A DNA stretch of 64,000 nucleotides from NCBI GenBank assembly GCA_930367215.1, contig OV884059.1, positions 240,187,803 to 240,251,802 on the forward strand, written 5' to 3'. The notes under the pieces are model-generated. The model made no database searches. It saw nothing but the letters and a program-made list of their open reading frames with translations, and had not been told where the DNA came from. The stretch is from Pollenia angustigena. Its lineage: Eukaryota; Arthropoda; Insecta; Diptera; Polleniidae. Positions 33,042 to 44,829 of the stretch are shown in pieces (position 1 is the stretch's first letter; each line of letters begins with the position of its first letter). Both the position numbers and the translations under genes were made by a program.

Positions 33042-33278
33042 TGTATATTTATTCGCAAATGTATTTTGAATTTGAATTACTTAAATTGCATTGCTCCATG
33101 TACAAGACTAAAAGTCTTAATTTGCAGTTTGGAACTGAGAATATGTAGAACTATAATTCATTAATTAAACAGCAAAAGCCAGAAAGACAAGACTTCAAAT
33201 TATTTAAGAATTTAATTAAAATTATGGTGGTTAGTGCAGGGGGAGCAATAAATAAGTATATAGAAATTAAAATGCTTG
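33042..33278. other. No recognised feature
   Basis: Short AT-rich spacer between two elements. Confidence 0.5.
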
Positions 33279-33719
33279 CACGAAGAAAAAACATGTTTAC
33301 ATATGGTCACCTACAACAAGAATATTTTTAAAGAAAATTTTAAACATATTATGTTAAATTTAACCATATTATTGTCACAAGCAACCATATTTTAGTTAAA
33401 TTAGTCCTCCATCAAGAAGCCACAACCGTATTATGGTTGCCTCCGATCATGTTATTGATGTGATTAAGACTTATAATAGCATGGTTGCCTGTTAATCGTA
33501 GCATGTTGCTATTAGAAATTTTTAAAACATATTATTGTCATATAACATGTTAAGTGACATGCATAATATGATTGTGGCTTCTTGGTGGAGGACTTATTTA
33601 AAAATAATACAATTGTCGGTGACAATAATATCGTAATTTTAAACATAATATGCTTGAAATTTTCTTTAAAAATCGTTTTGTTGGAGGTAACCATAATTAA
33701 ACAGGTTTTTTCTCTGCGT
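33279..33719. mobile_element. Palindromic MITE (AACCATATTATGGTT family), copy 2
   Basis: The ends CACGAAGAAAAAACATG and the complement CACGCAGAGAAAAAACCTG match the copy at 14532-15017, as do 'accatattattgtcac', 'ttagtcctccatcaagaagc' and 'cacaaccgtattatggttgc'. The flanks are TG and CA rather than TA, so either the target was mutated or the terminus extends outward. Confidence 0.7.
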
Positions 33720-33799
33720 GCAGCCAAAATATATATATGTACTTCATTGGGGCTTACATGAATATTAAAGAGGTTTCTGATGGAATAACACACTTATGT

Positions 33800-33902
33800 C
33801 GATTTCTTTTCTGAGAAATATGTTGCATAAATGTTACATGCTCTACACAGAAGAGATAGAGCATGTAACATTTATGCAACATATTTCTCAGAAAAGAAAT
33901 CG
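33800..33902. repeat. Perfect 45 bp hairpin
   Basis: Arms 33800-33844 and 33858-33902 are exact reverse complements over 45 bp with a 13 nt loop. Weaker pairing continues outward ('cacttatg' / 'cattagtg'). It could be a recently formed foldback MITE or give rise to a hairpin RNA. No target duplication is evident. Confidence 0.8.
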
Positions 33903-33933
33903 CCATTAGTGTACACAAATTCAGCACTGTGAT

Positions 33934-35522
33934 CAGCGTTGCCAGAATTAAGATTTTATCTTATTTTTCAAGATTTTTTGAACAAAATAAGATCTAAAGA
34001 TTTTTTTCTCAAATTAAGATTTTTTATTTTTAAATATAAAGATTTTTAACTTTAAGTTTGTACAACATATTCTTTTACAGTTTTATAAACAGTAAATTTT
34101 TAAAACAATGAGGTTTTATATCAGCTTGTTGTCTATTGGTTTTGCACACTTTTGTACTAACATCCATCTTTATTTCTGGGCATACAAAACATTAAAAGAA
34201 AGCATCATAGATTCGCGGTTGTTAATTTTTGGAATATTAATAAAAAAATTATTTGTGAAAAGAAAAAATTTATAGTATATATTTAAAGATTAATATATTA
34301 AAAAACAAAGAAGTTCATGTATTTAGTTACTATGTATGTCTTAGTACCAAAAGGCCAAATTTGTGTTTTCCTTGCAATATTTTTCGAATCTGACAAAAAA
34401 GCAGGGGCGTGAGTTCCATAATGATACGTGCTGAATCAAATGAAACTAATTTGGATTCGATTGAAGCAAACTAGTGGGGTGAAATTTTATTTTTATATAA
34501 AAGTCTATGAAATTACCCTTTTGGCCAGACCGAATTCTTGGTTTCTTGCAATATTTTTCAAATAGGAAAAAATATCAAAACAACAGAAACGTGAATTCTA
34601 TAAATGATATGTTCTGAATTGAATAAATCAAGTTTGAATCAAATGTGTGGTAGATGCGAAAAAGCAATGTGCAAAATAAAGGGCTACATATTCGATGAAT
34701 TGCATGTAAAATAAAATAATAAAAATATATAAAATTCGTATAGTCTAGCAAATAAAATACGTTCAATAAAAAAAAATATTTATTAACTTTTTATTTAACT
34801 GGGTTTTTTAGCTGTTCTAATTGTGGTCTGCCTAGACCAAGAGGAGTGGTAAAAAGTTACAGTTAAGGGCTATGAAGCTTTTGGTTTGAAAATAGTACCA
34901 CATTCCATGTTTATGATAATTTGTAAACAAAGTATTTATACATAAGTGCTTAGAATATCTGTTTAAACGTGTACCAACATTATTTTAATAAAAATTCATT
35001 AGGAATATATTTAGGAAAATCCATAGTTTTCGGTGAGCTTTTTTTAAATGCAATTTTCTAAAATTGCCTTCTATATAACAACGGTATCAAAAAATATAAT
35101 ATTAAATTGAAAACCCTCAAGATTTCATATGGTGTATGAGTCTCATAGCTCCCAAAATTTTTTTGCCCAAAATTTATGCATTTCTAATATAAGAATTTAA
35201 TTACTTTCGATGAAACTTCTTTATATAGATGGAATTTTTTACGTTCTTAATTATTAGAAATTAAGTGCATTTAAAATGTATTTTTTTTGGAAAATATAAC
35301 TAAAACATTATTTTAAACCTACAATTTAATTTTGTATAAATACCGCAATTACGTATTTTAATTTAAATATGTAGTTTCCATAATAAAAAGTAGTTTCTTT
35401 TAAAAAATTAATGATGTTTACTTTTTTGCCTTAGCTATAAAACATTTCAAGATTTTTCTCTTCAAAATAAGATTTTTTTTCGCCAAAATAAGATTTTCCT
35501 TCCAAATCTTCTGGCAACGCTG
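33934..35522. mobile_element. hAT-like element, 1.59 kb, exact 8 bp duplication
   Basis: Ends CAGCGTTGCCAGAATTAAG and the complement CAGCGTTGCCAGAAGATTTG; ACTGTGAT occurs exactly on both sides (33926-33933, 35523-35530). Both ends carry several 'aaaataagattttttt' subterminal repeats (33955-34050, 35445-35505). The interior has no transposase trace; the minus-strand frame at 34575-34766 is Phe/Tyr-rich AT translation. Confidence 0.8.
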
Positions 35523-35530
35523 ACTGTGAT

Positions 35531-36544
35531 GGAGGGTTAAAAACTGTTTAGATTTTTCTGAAGAAAAGCGTTTTGTTGAATAAAATTACCATTGATTGTG
35601 ATAATTTTTCATACTTGTATGATAAAAATTCCCGAATATTAAAGAAACATGTCTGGAAAACTAGAAATCTTATTTGTATTGCTAGTTTCTTTACCGTTTC
35701 CAATAACGCTTAGAAAAAAATAACCACTTTTTTTAACTTTTTATTAGGTTTTTTTAAGTTTATGTTATATGTTGAATATTTATTGAAAACTATGCATTAC
35801 ATTTTTCACGAAATCTTTTTATGTCCTTTAAATCATAAAGTTTTTTATATAATTTTTGAGCACTAATTTTCTTTAAATTTCTTGTAATACACTGATAATT
35901 TTTCTGACATTTATGTCACTCACATAAAAGATTTATACGCAAGTTTATTGCAATTTAAGTGCCTCTTAATTTAGAAAAACTCTCCTGGGAATGCAAACAC
36001 AGACGCCCCAAAATACACGTTCTACCATGAATTAGTGTAATAAAATAAAACCCAAATCCTTTTATTTTATGTCATCCCTAATCATAAATTTACACACATA
36101 CCCAAAAAAAAAAAAAAAAAATAAATCATGTTTTTTCTTTGCTCTATATTGATTGCTAAAAAAGACACAGTAAAAGAAACAAGACTGGTGAAAATTTAAA
36201 CAAAAACTAGCAAAGTAACTACACAAATAATAAATTAGAAAATCTAATAGATTCGGATTTAAGAATGACGTATACTAAACAGTCTTAAGCAACCATGAGT
36301 TGCTTAAAATAAAATCTCAAAAAGACGAAAAAGTTTCACATACAGCAAAGAAAGTAAATAAAAGTTTTACAACGTTCGTCATTTAATTAACGAATGGGTA
36401 AGAAAAATAAGGTCAACATTTGATGTCTTATCTAGAAATTTTAAAATGAGGGAGAAGCCACAACAAATGTGAGTAGCTTGAGTATTAAGAATTACATGTT
36501 TGCATGTATGTTTGCCATTGTAAGTTAAAGAGTATATTAGACAT
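35531..36544. other. No recognised feature
   Basis: AT-rich, with an A run at 36105-36121. No frame or terminal repeat that I can support. Confidence 0.5.
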
Positions 36545-36615
36545 TAGGCTAGCTGGTAGTGCGCTAGCCCATCAGTGCGCGTTTTGCGGCTTCGATTTCC
36601 GGTTGTAAATCAAAA
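36545..36615 (+). repeat. tRNA-derived SINE-like head
   Basis: 'GGCTAGCTGGTAGTGCGC' resembles a tRNA D-arm/A box and, about 35 bases on, 'gcttcgatttccgg' resembles a T-arm/B box. The A-box part is shared with the SINE-like element at 42640-42815. It cannot fold into a full tRNA cloverleaf, so it is not a tRNA gene. Confidence 0.5.
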
Positions 36616-37562
36616 AAGTACCCAATTTTTAAATCGATGTCTTCCAATTTGGATGAAATTTGCATTAAGAATTATCCTATTGGATAGTAGTTTAGACCAG
36701 TGTTCGGAAATAAACACTAAATATCGTTTCTTAATGTTCGGTTCGGTAGATTTGTGGAAAACACAAACGCTAATAGTGTTTGTGTAGAAAATCATTAAAA
36801 AAAATAACGTTTCCCTGTTAGTCATCTTTCGAACACAAAAATATTACTGTTTTTATCAAACTCAACAAAAGATGTGAACATTTAATTCCGTTCGGTTTTT
36901 TTTTGAAAATCCACAAACTTCAATGTGTTCGGTTCGGCTCGTTAGTGTTCGTCCCTTTTGGCTGGTAAAAAAAAACCAAAAATTTTTTACAAAAACAAAA
37001 TACACACACGAAAAAAACATTATAGAACATTAAAATATAATGTTTGTCTACAGTATCACTACAATTGTTCTGTTTTTTAACGAAGAACCGAACATTATAT
37101 AATGTTCGGTTCTTTCTTGAAAATAGTTAATAACGGTATTAAGGGTTGTGTATGTCTACACAATCACTAAAAAAAAATAGATATCGTTCCTGGGGGTGTG
37201 AGCCGAACGTTAAATAATGTACTGTTTATTTTCGAACACTGGTTTAGACACAAATTTTTAACAAGATTCAACAAAAAGTTTCTGAGTTAGAGGGGGTCAA
37301 AGTTTGACATTTTGGCCATACAGGTGTTCTTTCTCATCCATGTAACTTATTACCTATTGGTGTTAGCAAAATTTGTTCCAAGTAACTTCGATAGCTATTT
37401 GATTAATATTTAAAAAAAAAAACATTGTTGTTTTTTAAAAAATTTAAAAAAAAAATTTTTTTAGTTTAAAACTTTTTTTAATTTTTTTTTTTATCCGGAA
37501 TGGTGCAAATTTCATCCAAGTCGGAAGACTTCGATTTAAAAATTGGGTCACTTGGCATAAAA
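36616..37562. repeat. Family C inverted pair around a hAT MITE
   Basis: 'gtacccaatttttaaatcga' and 'tggatgaaatttgca' (36616-36666) recur in reverse at 37500-37556 ('gcaaatttcatccaagtcgg', 'tcgatttaaaaattgggtca'). Between them, 36690-37249 is the MITE with its duplication, and 37250-37440 is unique sequence ('aaagtttctgagttagaggg'). Confidence 0.5.
36698..37241. mobile_element. hAT-like MITE, 544 bp, exact 8 bp duplication
   Basis: Ends CAGTGTTCGGAAATAAACA and the complement CAGTGTTCGAAAATAAACA; GTTTAGAC on both sides (36690-36697, 37242-37249). The interior repeats 'gttcggttcggt'-like words and has no coding. A drifted partial copy lies at 18359-18613. Confidence 0.8.
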
Positions 37563-38251
37563 AAATTAAAGTCTTGCGATAGCTTTCACGTCGTTTAATG
37601 TAGGGAACATTTAAATACCGTCATAGAAACAAAACATGAGTTTTCGAGGGCCAAATTCAAGTGTGCACAATAACAACACTTGTTGTTTAAATAAAGGGAA
37701 AACATGGGGTGTTAGGAATTTAAATAAATAAACCACCTTTTGAAAACTTAATCACATAGTGGAAATACAGTCGGGACACCCTTCAAGCCCATCAAGGTTT
37801 TTGTATAATAAAAATCATATTTAAATCTTTAACATTGTCCTCTACCATCACTTAAGGCCGTTTTATACTATCAGTCAAGTTTTAATTATTTTCAAGGCAA
37901 ATTTTTGTCAATTGCTCTTAAAGCACTTTTTAATAAGGAACGAATTGCAATAAGGGAAAACATATGTCTTAACTTGCGATAATACAGTGCAACAAAATTC
38001 GTGTCATCGCCACCAGCCTCAATACTTGCAACGCGAAATTAAGCTAGACTATTGGACCATATTTACATTATGCAATTAACGCCGCAATTTTTTTTAAAAG
38101 TTAGTTCGTGTTCCCGAAATATTGGCCCCTAAAGTTTTTGAAAAGGCGTTTGGTATAAGTCAAGAAAAACATACTAAATGTACTTTTGAGCTTAAATACT
38201 ATTTCAGATGTCTGCAGTAGAATTGTATGACTATTCTTTGATTATAATAAA
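37563..38251. other. No recognised feature
   Basis: Unannotated spacer. 'ggaacgaattgcaataaggg' near 37940 loosely resembles 21148, suggesting an old dispersed repeat. Confidence 0.45.
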
Positions 38252-38255
38252 TTAA

Positions 38256-38641
38256 CCCTCTAACACTCATTTTGAGGAGTAATTGTTGACCTTTTTTACT
38301 TCCCTACAAAAGTATACTAAAACGGCACTTTAGAGGTTTAAAATGTGCCTCGAATGTTTTCTGTACTAAATTTCACTAGGGGTGTTGTAAGATCGAAGAT
38401 TCGTGCAATGTATGTAAAACAGATTTTCGAAATTGCGGGCCTTGAAATTTTCCGAATCTATCAAAAATTCGTTTTGCATACATTGCACGATTTTTTGATC
38501 TTAGAAGACTCCCGGTGGAATTTAATGCAAAAAAAATATTCGTGGAACATTTTAACCGTCTAAAGTGCCGTTTAAGTATACTTTTGTGAGGTATTTAAAA
38601 AATAGGACAAAAATCAACCCCTTAAAATTAGTGTTTGAGGG
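38256..38641. mobile_element. piggyBac-like palindromic MITE, 386 bp
   Basis: TTAA flanks both sides (38252-38255, 38642-38645). The ends are CCCTCTAACACTCATTTTG and, in complement, CCCTCAAACACTAATTTTA. CCC termini and TTAA are the piggyBac signature. Inverted similarity continues inward: 'tatactaaaacggcacttta' pairs with 'taaagtgccgtttaagtata', and 'cgtgcaatgtatgtaaaac' with 'gttttgcatacattgcacg'. The open frame at 38345-38563 is a by-product of the palindrome. Confidence 0.75.
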
Positions 38642-38645
38642 TTAA

Positions 38646-39986
38646 TATATTCTAAGCAAACAATCGCCATATAATTCTATTTTTTCTCTGGTAGTAATAA
38701 AAGAAAAAGTATTAAGTTGACCTCAACAATGAAACAAAATAGTTTGTAATTTTGTTTTTATTGTTTAAAGTCAAAGCCGCATGAAGAAGAAAACCAGGAT
38801 AAAACTTTTATTCTGCACCATTCTTTTGTTATGGTTTGTAATAATTATTTGTTTTTTTTGTTTAATTAACTTCGAGACAAGAATGAAAACAAAAATAAAA
38901 TGTTATTCTTGAGTTACTTTTTTCATAAATAATATAAACAAATATTAAAAAACTTGAACACTGGTGTTAAAGATGTTTACAAAAAACTATTGTGACAAAA
39001 AGGATAAAGTTTAAAGCACAGAAAACTGTATATAAAATGCTAATGATATTTTCTTAGATCAGTATTTTTAAGATTTGTAAGTCCTTATGGAAATTTTCTC
39101 TCATCGTTCCGTAAGGATGACGTTGGCCTTTTTAAGAGGACATCCGCCATGTACGGCCATATTTCAACTGTTACTCTGAAATCTGGTCATAAGAGATGTT
39201 ACCGTATTTATGTCAGAGTGCATATGAACTAGGATTTCTAATTTGCTGGACCTCTCTTATTTTGTTTTATTTTTTATATTAAAAATTAAATACGATTTAA
39301 TCAGTTAATAAGTAAAGACTTAAGGAAAGTTCGTCCCATATTTGTCAATCGATTTTAGCATAAAATACAACTTTTGAAAGTTATTTACTTTTTATAAAAT
39401 CTGAGCGGATAAAAGCGTGTAAATTCGTTTGCCTCATATTTCCAAAACTAAAAGACATCCAAAGTGCTTTCAAATCATATCGTCAAAGCGTTCTAAATAA
39501 TATTTTACACATGTTTAAAAAAATATATTTTTGTGTTCCAAACAAACCGAAAATTTTAATGCTGTGTTTGTTCATTGATTCGTCATTACTGTACAGTAGA
39601 AATCTTAATTATAAGCGGTTGCCCACAGCAATCATATTTATTTCTTGTAATTATTTTAAAACATATGACTTAACAACTTTATGACTACTTTGTGAATCCC
39701 CCAAATATTTATCTCATAATAAAAAAAAAGCAGAAGTTGTCTGGTGTTATTTGAAATTTTACCCTTTTAGCGAGTAAACGGGTATAACGTATATTTTGGT
39801 ACTTCCTTCTCACTCTACTTATATATAAAAAACGTTACTTAAAAAAATATTATTAATATGTTACTTTTTGGAAATTCGAAAGCTTAAGGGATGAAAATTG
39901 TACCTATATTGTGTACTTTTTACAAAACAATTTTGCTATTTATTAATATAGACGAAATGAATTATCGTCAGTGGGGGGAATAAACT
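38646..39986. other. No recognised feature
   Basis: No conserved frame, RNA or boundary. 'ttcgttccgtaaggatgacg'-like bases near 39105 are slightly less AT-rich but give no gene. Confidence 0.45.
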
Positions 39987-42456
39987 ACACTGTGCTAGTT
40001 GCAAAATTAGACAAGCAGTACACATGGCGTTTTAGTATAATTCGGGTACTCTGAATCCAATGGTGCCCACCGTTTTTTTAGATTAGCTCTTGTTTAGATA
40101 TACCGTTATTTCGAAAATGGAGGAGGTTGCACAACATATATTCGCGTAACTCAAAAACGGTTTAGCTTATTGAAAAACTAAAAAAAAACCGAAATTCCGC
40201 AATCAAATATATGACCCATCTAGGAGCATCCTACGCGCTGTACCGGCAAAATTTAAGAATTTCAGACATACACATATGGGCAAATCCTGCGTGACGAACG
40301 CTACATTCGCACGCGTTTTCTGATTAAAATACAAACATTTTTCGGTATTGCAAAAGAGATAACTTCAACTTATATATAGTATTTAGGGACATTAATATGT
40401 ACTTACGAATGGCATATATCATAATTTCTTAGCAAGTATTTGTTGCGAAATAAGTGATCACAAAGTTTTTTGACGCACGCTACAAAAAGTGGAAGTAACT
40501 TTAAAGGTTGAAGTACGTTTTCCTAATTTTTAGCGATTTTGGCATGATAAGGTATACAAAATCTAATTCCTAAAAGAAAGATGACTATAAGAGAATTCTA
40601 AACGCACTTGTTCGCAGCCAAAAAATGTTGTGATTTTTTGACAAAAGCCGTGAACCCTTTGTGACGCACGCTACATAACGCACGCTTTAGTTTTTCCAAT
40701 AGTATTTTATTGTTATATTTTATTTATTTTAACAAAACAAATTATATTTTTATGAATTGCATTTCTTAAACTAATTTCTTCTCTAATGAATATCAACTTT
40801 TTTTAACGAAATTTATATTTTGATAAGTCTGCTGTAAGTGCTATTTAAAGCTCAAAAATCACCTAAAATAATGCTAAATTCACGTATAACATTAAGAAAT
40901 CAGCAGTGGGGTAGGATTTGGTAAACATTATTGCATTAATGATCATTGAAATACATATTTTTTTTAATATAAAAATGAAATTATACATCTAGTCTTATAT
41001 TCCATTAAAAAAAATTAATTTAAAAAATTTTTGGTTGGTGGACTGTTTCTGGGATTTGCCCATATGGGCTAATCCGAAAATTTTTAAACCAAAGGCAGAA
41101 ATTTAAAGTTGCCCAAAATCCAAATGTTTGTTAATGGAATAATAGGATACATATTCAAGCTTCAACATATATAAGCAATAAGGTTTACGGTGGTTTTTTT
41201 CTTCTTGGCAGAGGCTAACCTAAACGTACCTCTTGCTTTCATTTATTCTTGTAAAAAAAGGGTATTTTCCATGGTCAAAAAAGTGGCCAAAACAATCGTT
41301 TCAGTATTTAGCGTTTAGCAAAACTTTAATTTGCTTAATTTTCTTTTATTTAAGATAAAAATCATATATGTAAGTTATCTAATATATATTAAAAATTTGA
41401 ACTAAAAATCGGTACACTTTGTGTAACGTCCGTAACGGAAAATGGGGTTTTTTAAATTTAACAGAATGAATTTTAATAATTTTGTTTTCCAAACTAGCTT
41501 TATAAACAGAGTTTTTTATGCACTTTAATGTGATGAAAAAAAGAAATACCTTTATTATGCTTTTTTTTCTTAATATAAATGACAAAGTGTGTAACGTCCG
41601 TAACGGCATGAAAATACCCAAAAGTCTTATTTTAATATTATGAGGTGGAAGTAAGTGTTTATAATGGATTTTCACCTGCTGAATCTGAATCTGGACTTAA
41701 AATTGCTCTAGGTTGCCGAGAATCCGAAATACTACACCTCAAAGTAACAAAAAGTGTGTTTTAATAACATGCGATCCCCCAATCTGCAACTTAAATTGAG
41801 ATGAATTTCAAATTCTTCGGAAACCTAAAATAATTCCTGAATATCAATAAATATTTGGTGGTACGCCCATGCTTGCAATGTTTACGTACTGGATTTTCCG
41901 TTAGAAATCTTTAAGCAATTCTTGCTTTAATCTCAAAATTTTGCCAAAATTTTGCGCGTGGTGACAAATATATTCGTATTAATTAAAATGTGTTCAAATG
42001 CAGACAGAGCAAAAAAATTTTGTGCAAATTTGAAAATAATACTGAAAAACTGTTGGTGTTTAAAACTAAAAAGGCAGAAAGAAAGCGAGCATATCTTGAG
42101 AAAATCAAATAAAAGTTAAAAAATAATGTGTCACAGGCAAAAAGAATAAAAAGAGATAATAGACAACGAGTGGCCAAATTTAGAGAGGCACATAAATACA
42201 TTCTGAGAAACATTACACAATTCGTAAAAGAATGGAATGTGAGTTGTTTCGAACGGAATTTTTTTGCTACTTCGCATGGAAAAGGAGCGGTGGACGGTGT
42301 TGGCGCTGTTGTTAAGCGAAAAGTTTGGCAACTAGTACAAACCCAAAATCTCATCTTAAAAAACTTTCGAGATTTTCACAAGTTAGCAAAAAAAAAAAAA
42401 AATAAATATAAATGGCGTTTTCCTAATTTACGTTGGTAAAAATTTTGTCAAAACTA

Positions 42457-43394
42457 CACTGAAAGAATTTTCTTCGCAATACTAACGAATTTTGACATTA
42501 ATCCCATGAAAAATTGCATTATAAAGGAACCTATGCAGCGCTTCGTTGGATCAATGAAACCTGTTTCATTAAAAGGACTTAATGAAACATTACATCAGAT
42601 CCATGAATATTATTCATTGGATTAATACTTTCAATAAAGTAAAATTTTTTTATTTTTTTTATTTTTTTTTAATTACTTTTTTTTCTTTTTTCTTATTTTA
42701 TTTTACTTTATTTTATTTTATTTTTTATTTTTTTTCTGTCTCTGGTGGGATTCGAACATGCAACCTCGGTGCTGATAGACTAGCTCACTACCAGCTAGTC
42801 TACAGGGGCAGTGTAGTTTTTGTATGAAAAAACTATGTTTTGTTCTCAATTAAGAGCGTAAATATGAGATTAAATTGTCCATAATAACAATAACAACGTT
42901 GATTGAAAGTGGATTGAAAGTTTTTGTTTCATTACTATAATGACATTTTTATTGTCATAATGAAAATTTAAATTTATGAAGGCAATTATTGAAATATGTT
43001 GCTTTTATAAAAAAAATTTTTGATTTCATAAATTTAATGGCATACATTTAACATTAGATGTATGAAATTATTAAATCTTACATTTTTTAAATAACAATTA
43101 AACATTTTTTTAAGGAAACTATAATTTTGTATTAATTTATGAATATAGTTATGTTTGTTTATTGATTTTTTGTGTTCCCAATTAAAATTTTTTGTTTTAC
43201 TTAGACAAACTTAAGTTTTCATATATCCAATGAAAATTTTTAACGTAATTACGAAATCTAATGAAGCGATTTTAACGAAAATACTTCATCAAACCTATGA
43301 AATTCCATTTAGACAATGAAAATTTTCATTTACCCAAGGAAAACTTTTTTATGAAAATGATTCATTAAATATATGAAGCATTTTTCTTTCAGTG
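42457..43394. mobile_element. TA-flanked element, 938 bp
   Basis: Ends CACTGAAAGAATTTTCTTCG and the complement CACTGAAAGAAAAATGCTTC, with TA on both sides (42455-42456, 43395-43396): Tc1/mariner-type. The subterminal regions repeat 'cattaaa/aatgaaac/ttcattaga' words. It interrupts the coding remnant above and itself holds a SINE-like piece. Confidence 0.7.
42640..42815 (-). repeat. tRNA-derived SINE-like element with A-rich tail
   Basis: On the minus strand: CTAGCTGGTAGTGAGCTAG (A-box-like), then GTTCGAATCCC (a good B box), then 'accagagacag' and an (AAAAT/AAAATA)-type tail reaching to about 42640. The head is shared with 36545-36615, so this is a SINE family. It lies inside the TA-flanked element, so it is younger than that insertion. 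Confidence 0.65.
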
Positions 43395-44829
43395 TACATC
43401 TGACGAAATATCAAATCCATGGATAAATGTAAAAAATATTCCAGCTCTTAAATCATATCATTATTTTTTCGGGCTTTACCAATGACAATACTATAAGAGT
43501 AGCTCGAACAGCTGGGTCTATTAAGCATAAGATACAATGTTAAACGGTTAAATAAACAAATTAATAAATGAATATAAGTAATATAAGAGTAATGAAATAT
43601 TCTATAATTTTTTTGTAACTAATAAATTTATAATTACAAGGTTAAAAAGATTTTTAAATACATGAATGTTTTTTATATACACAATTTGGTTTAATGGAAA
43701 AAGTGTAACGTCCGTAACGTAACGTCCGTAACAGACAAAAATTAAGATTTTTGTTTAACAGGAGTACTTAGCCTTCTTTTCTAAGATGGATTGATATGGT
43801 CATATATTCCACTTACTTTCTTGTATTTGGACTTTTTTTGTTTATTATGCAAAATTAGCTAAAAAATGTGCAAATGCACATAAGCCTCAAAGTCGACTTC
43901 CATTTTTTGTAACGTCCGTAACGGAACTTTAAGCTAGCATAAATTTTTTTCAAAAACAGTTAATCTTTAAGTTTAAAACAAGTTTTAAAGTACTCCCAAA
44001 GAACTGCATTTTCCAAAAAATTTCATGAAAATATTCCAATGCTAACGTCAGCTGTGTCAATCTTAACAAGCAAATTTGCGTGCGAATGTAACGTCCGTAA
44101 CGCAGGATTAGCCCATATGGCAGTTTTATAAAATTCTTAAATTTATTTTTGAAATAAATTTCAATTCCTTAAAGGGTCCCCCATACAAAATGTTCAATGC
44201 AGACTAGAAATATATTGAAGAAAAAATTCCATAAAAGCCCAGGAGTTACCCCTAGTGGGATAAAACGTATGACCGACCTCATTTAGATTTTTTTCTTAAA
44301 ACATACTTGCCATATATCTCCACCCCTTACGGGAGCTCCCATACAAATATTGTGTATAATGGAATTTATTAAAATTTTTCGACATTTGGGAATAATAATA
44401 ATAGTTGTAACCATTTATGACTTGTTTTGTTTGCAGCTTAGTTTTTTGTATGTTTGCAAAAAATTAATAGCCTAGATGCATTTTCCAATTTTTATATGAA
44501 TTTTAAAAAAAACAAAATTATTTTTTCCCAAAAAAACATTATGTTTCTAAAACGACTGCTCATATTAAAAGAAAAGTCTTACTTTTCTTAAAGGAAGTGT
44601 TATTGCGGAATTTTTTTTTTAAGTAATTTCAATAAACCAAACCGTTTTTGAGTTACGCGAATATATGTTGTGCAACCTCCTCCATTTTCGAAATAACGAA
44701 ATGTCTCTTAAACAAGAGCTAGCAAAAAAAAAAAACGGTGGGCCCCACTGGATTCATCGTAGCCGAATTATGCTAAAAAGCCATGTACCCAGCTTGTTTA
44801 AAAAAAAGTATCAATTTCGAGTACAGTGT

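Larger units (their letters stand above)
42062..43545 (+). pseudogene. Element-associated coding remnant, split by an insertion
   Basis: The frame reads KTKKAERKRAYLEKIK, a TAA at 42110, then NVSQAKRIKRDNRQRVAKFR and, after a linker, ATSHGKGAVDGVGAVVKR, ending with a Lys-rich block and a stop at 42439. After the TA-flanked insertion (42457-43394) it resumes as SDEISNPWINVKNIPALKSY and, after a frame change near 43480, NDNTIRVARTAGSIKHKI. A basic N-terminus followed by 'ATSHGKG-VDG-G--VKR' is what I remember from uncharacterised arthropod and cnidarian proteins that occur in many copies and are probably transposon-borne; I cannot name the family. One stop, one frameshift and the insertion make it non-functional. 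It is the likeliest remnant of a gene belonging to the 39987-44829 element. Confidence 0.5.
39987..44829. mobile_element. ~4.8 kb inverted-repeat element
   Basis: Long imperfect inverted ends: left 'acactgtgct', 'catggcgttttagtataatt', 'agctcttgttta', 'tcgaaaatggaggaggttgc' and 'cgcgtaactcaaaaacggtt' all recur in reverse at 44590-44829. A second inverted match farther in ('atatgggcaaatcctgcgt' at 40276; its complement near 44090) shows the arms run on, with extra DNA in the right arm. No target duplication is clear. The element holds the coding remnant at 42062-43545 and repeats GTAACGTCCGTAACG. Confidence 0.6.

Noticed and set aside
36545..36615. tRNA gene
   Set aside because: The A- and B-box words are present, but the acceptor and anticodon stems do not pair; SINE head is the better reading.
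38345..38563. 72-codon frame
   Set aside because: It lies across the centre of a palindromic MITE; a by-product of the inverted repeat.
42733..42815. tRNA gene on the minus strand
   Set aside because: Good B box, but no acceptor stem and an A-rich tail directly after it; SINE-like.
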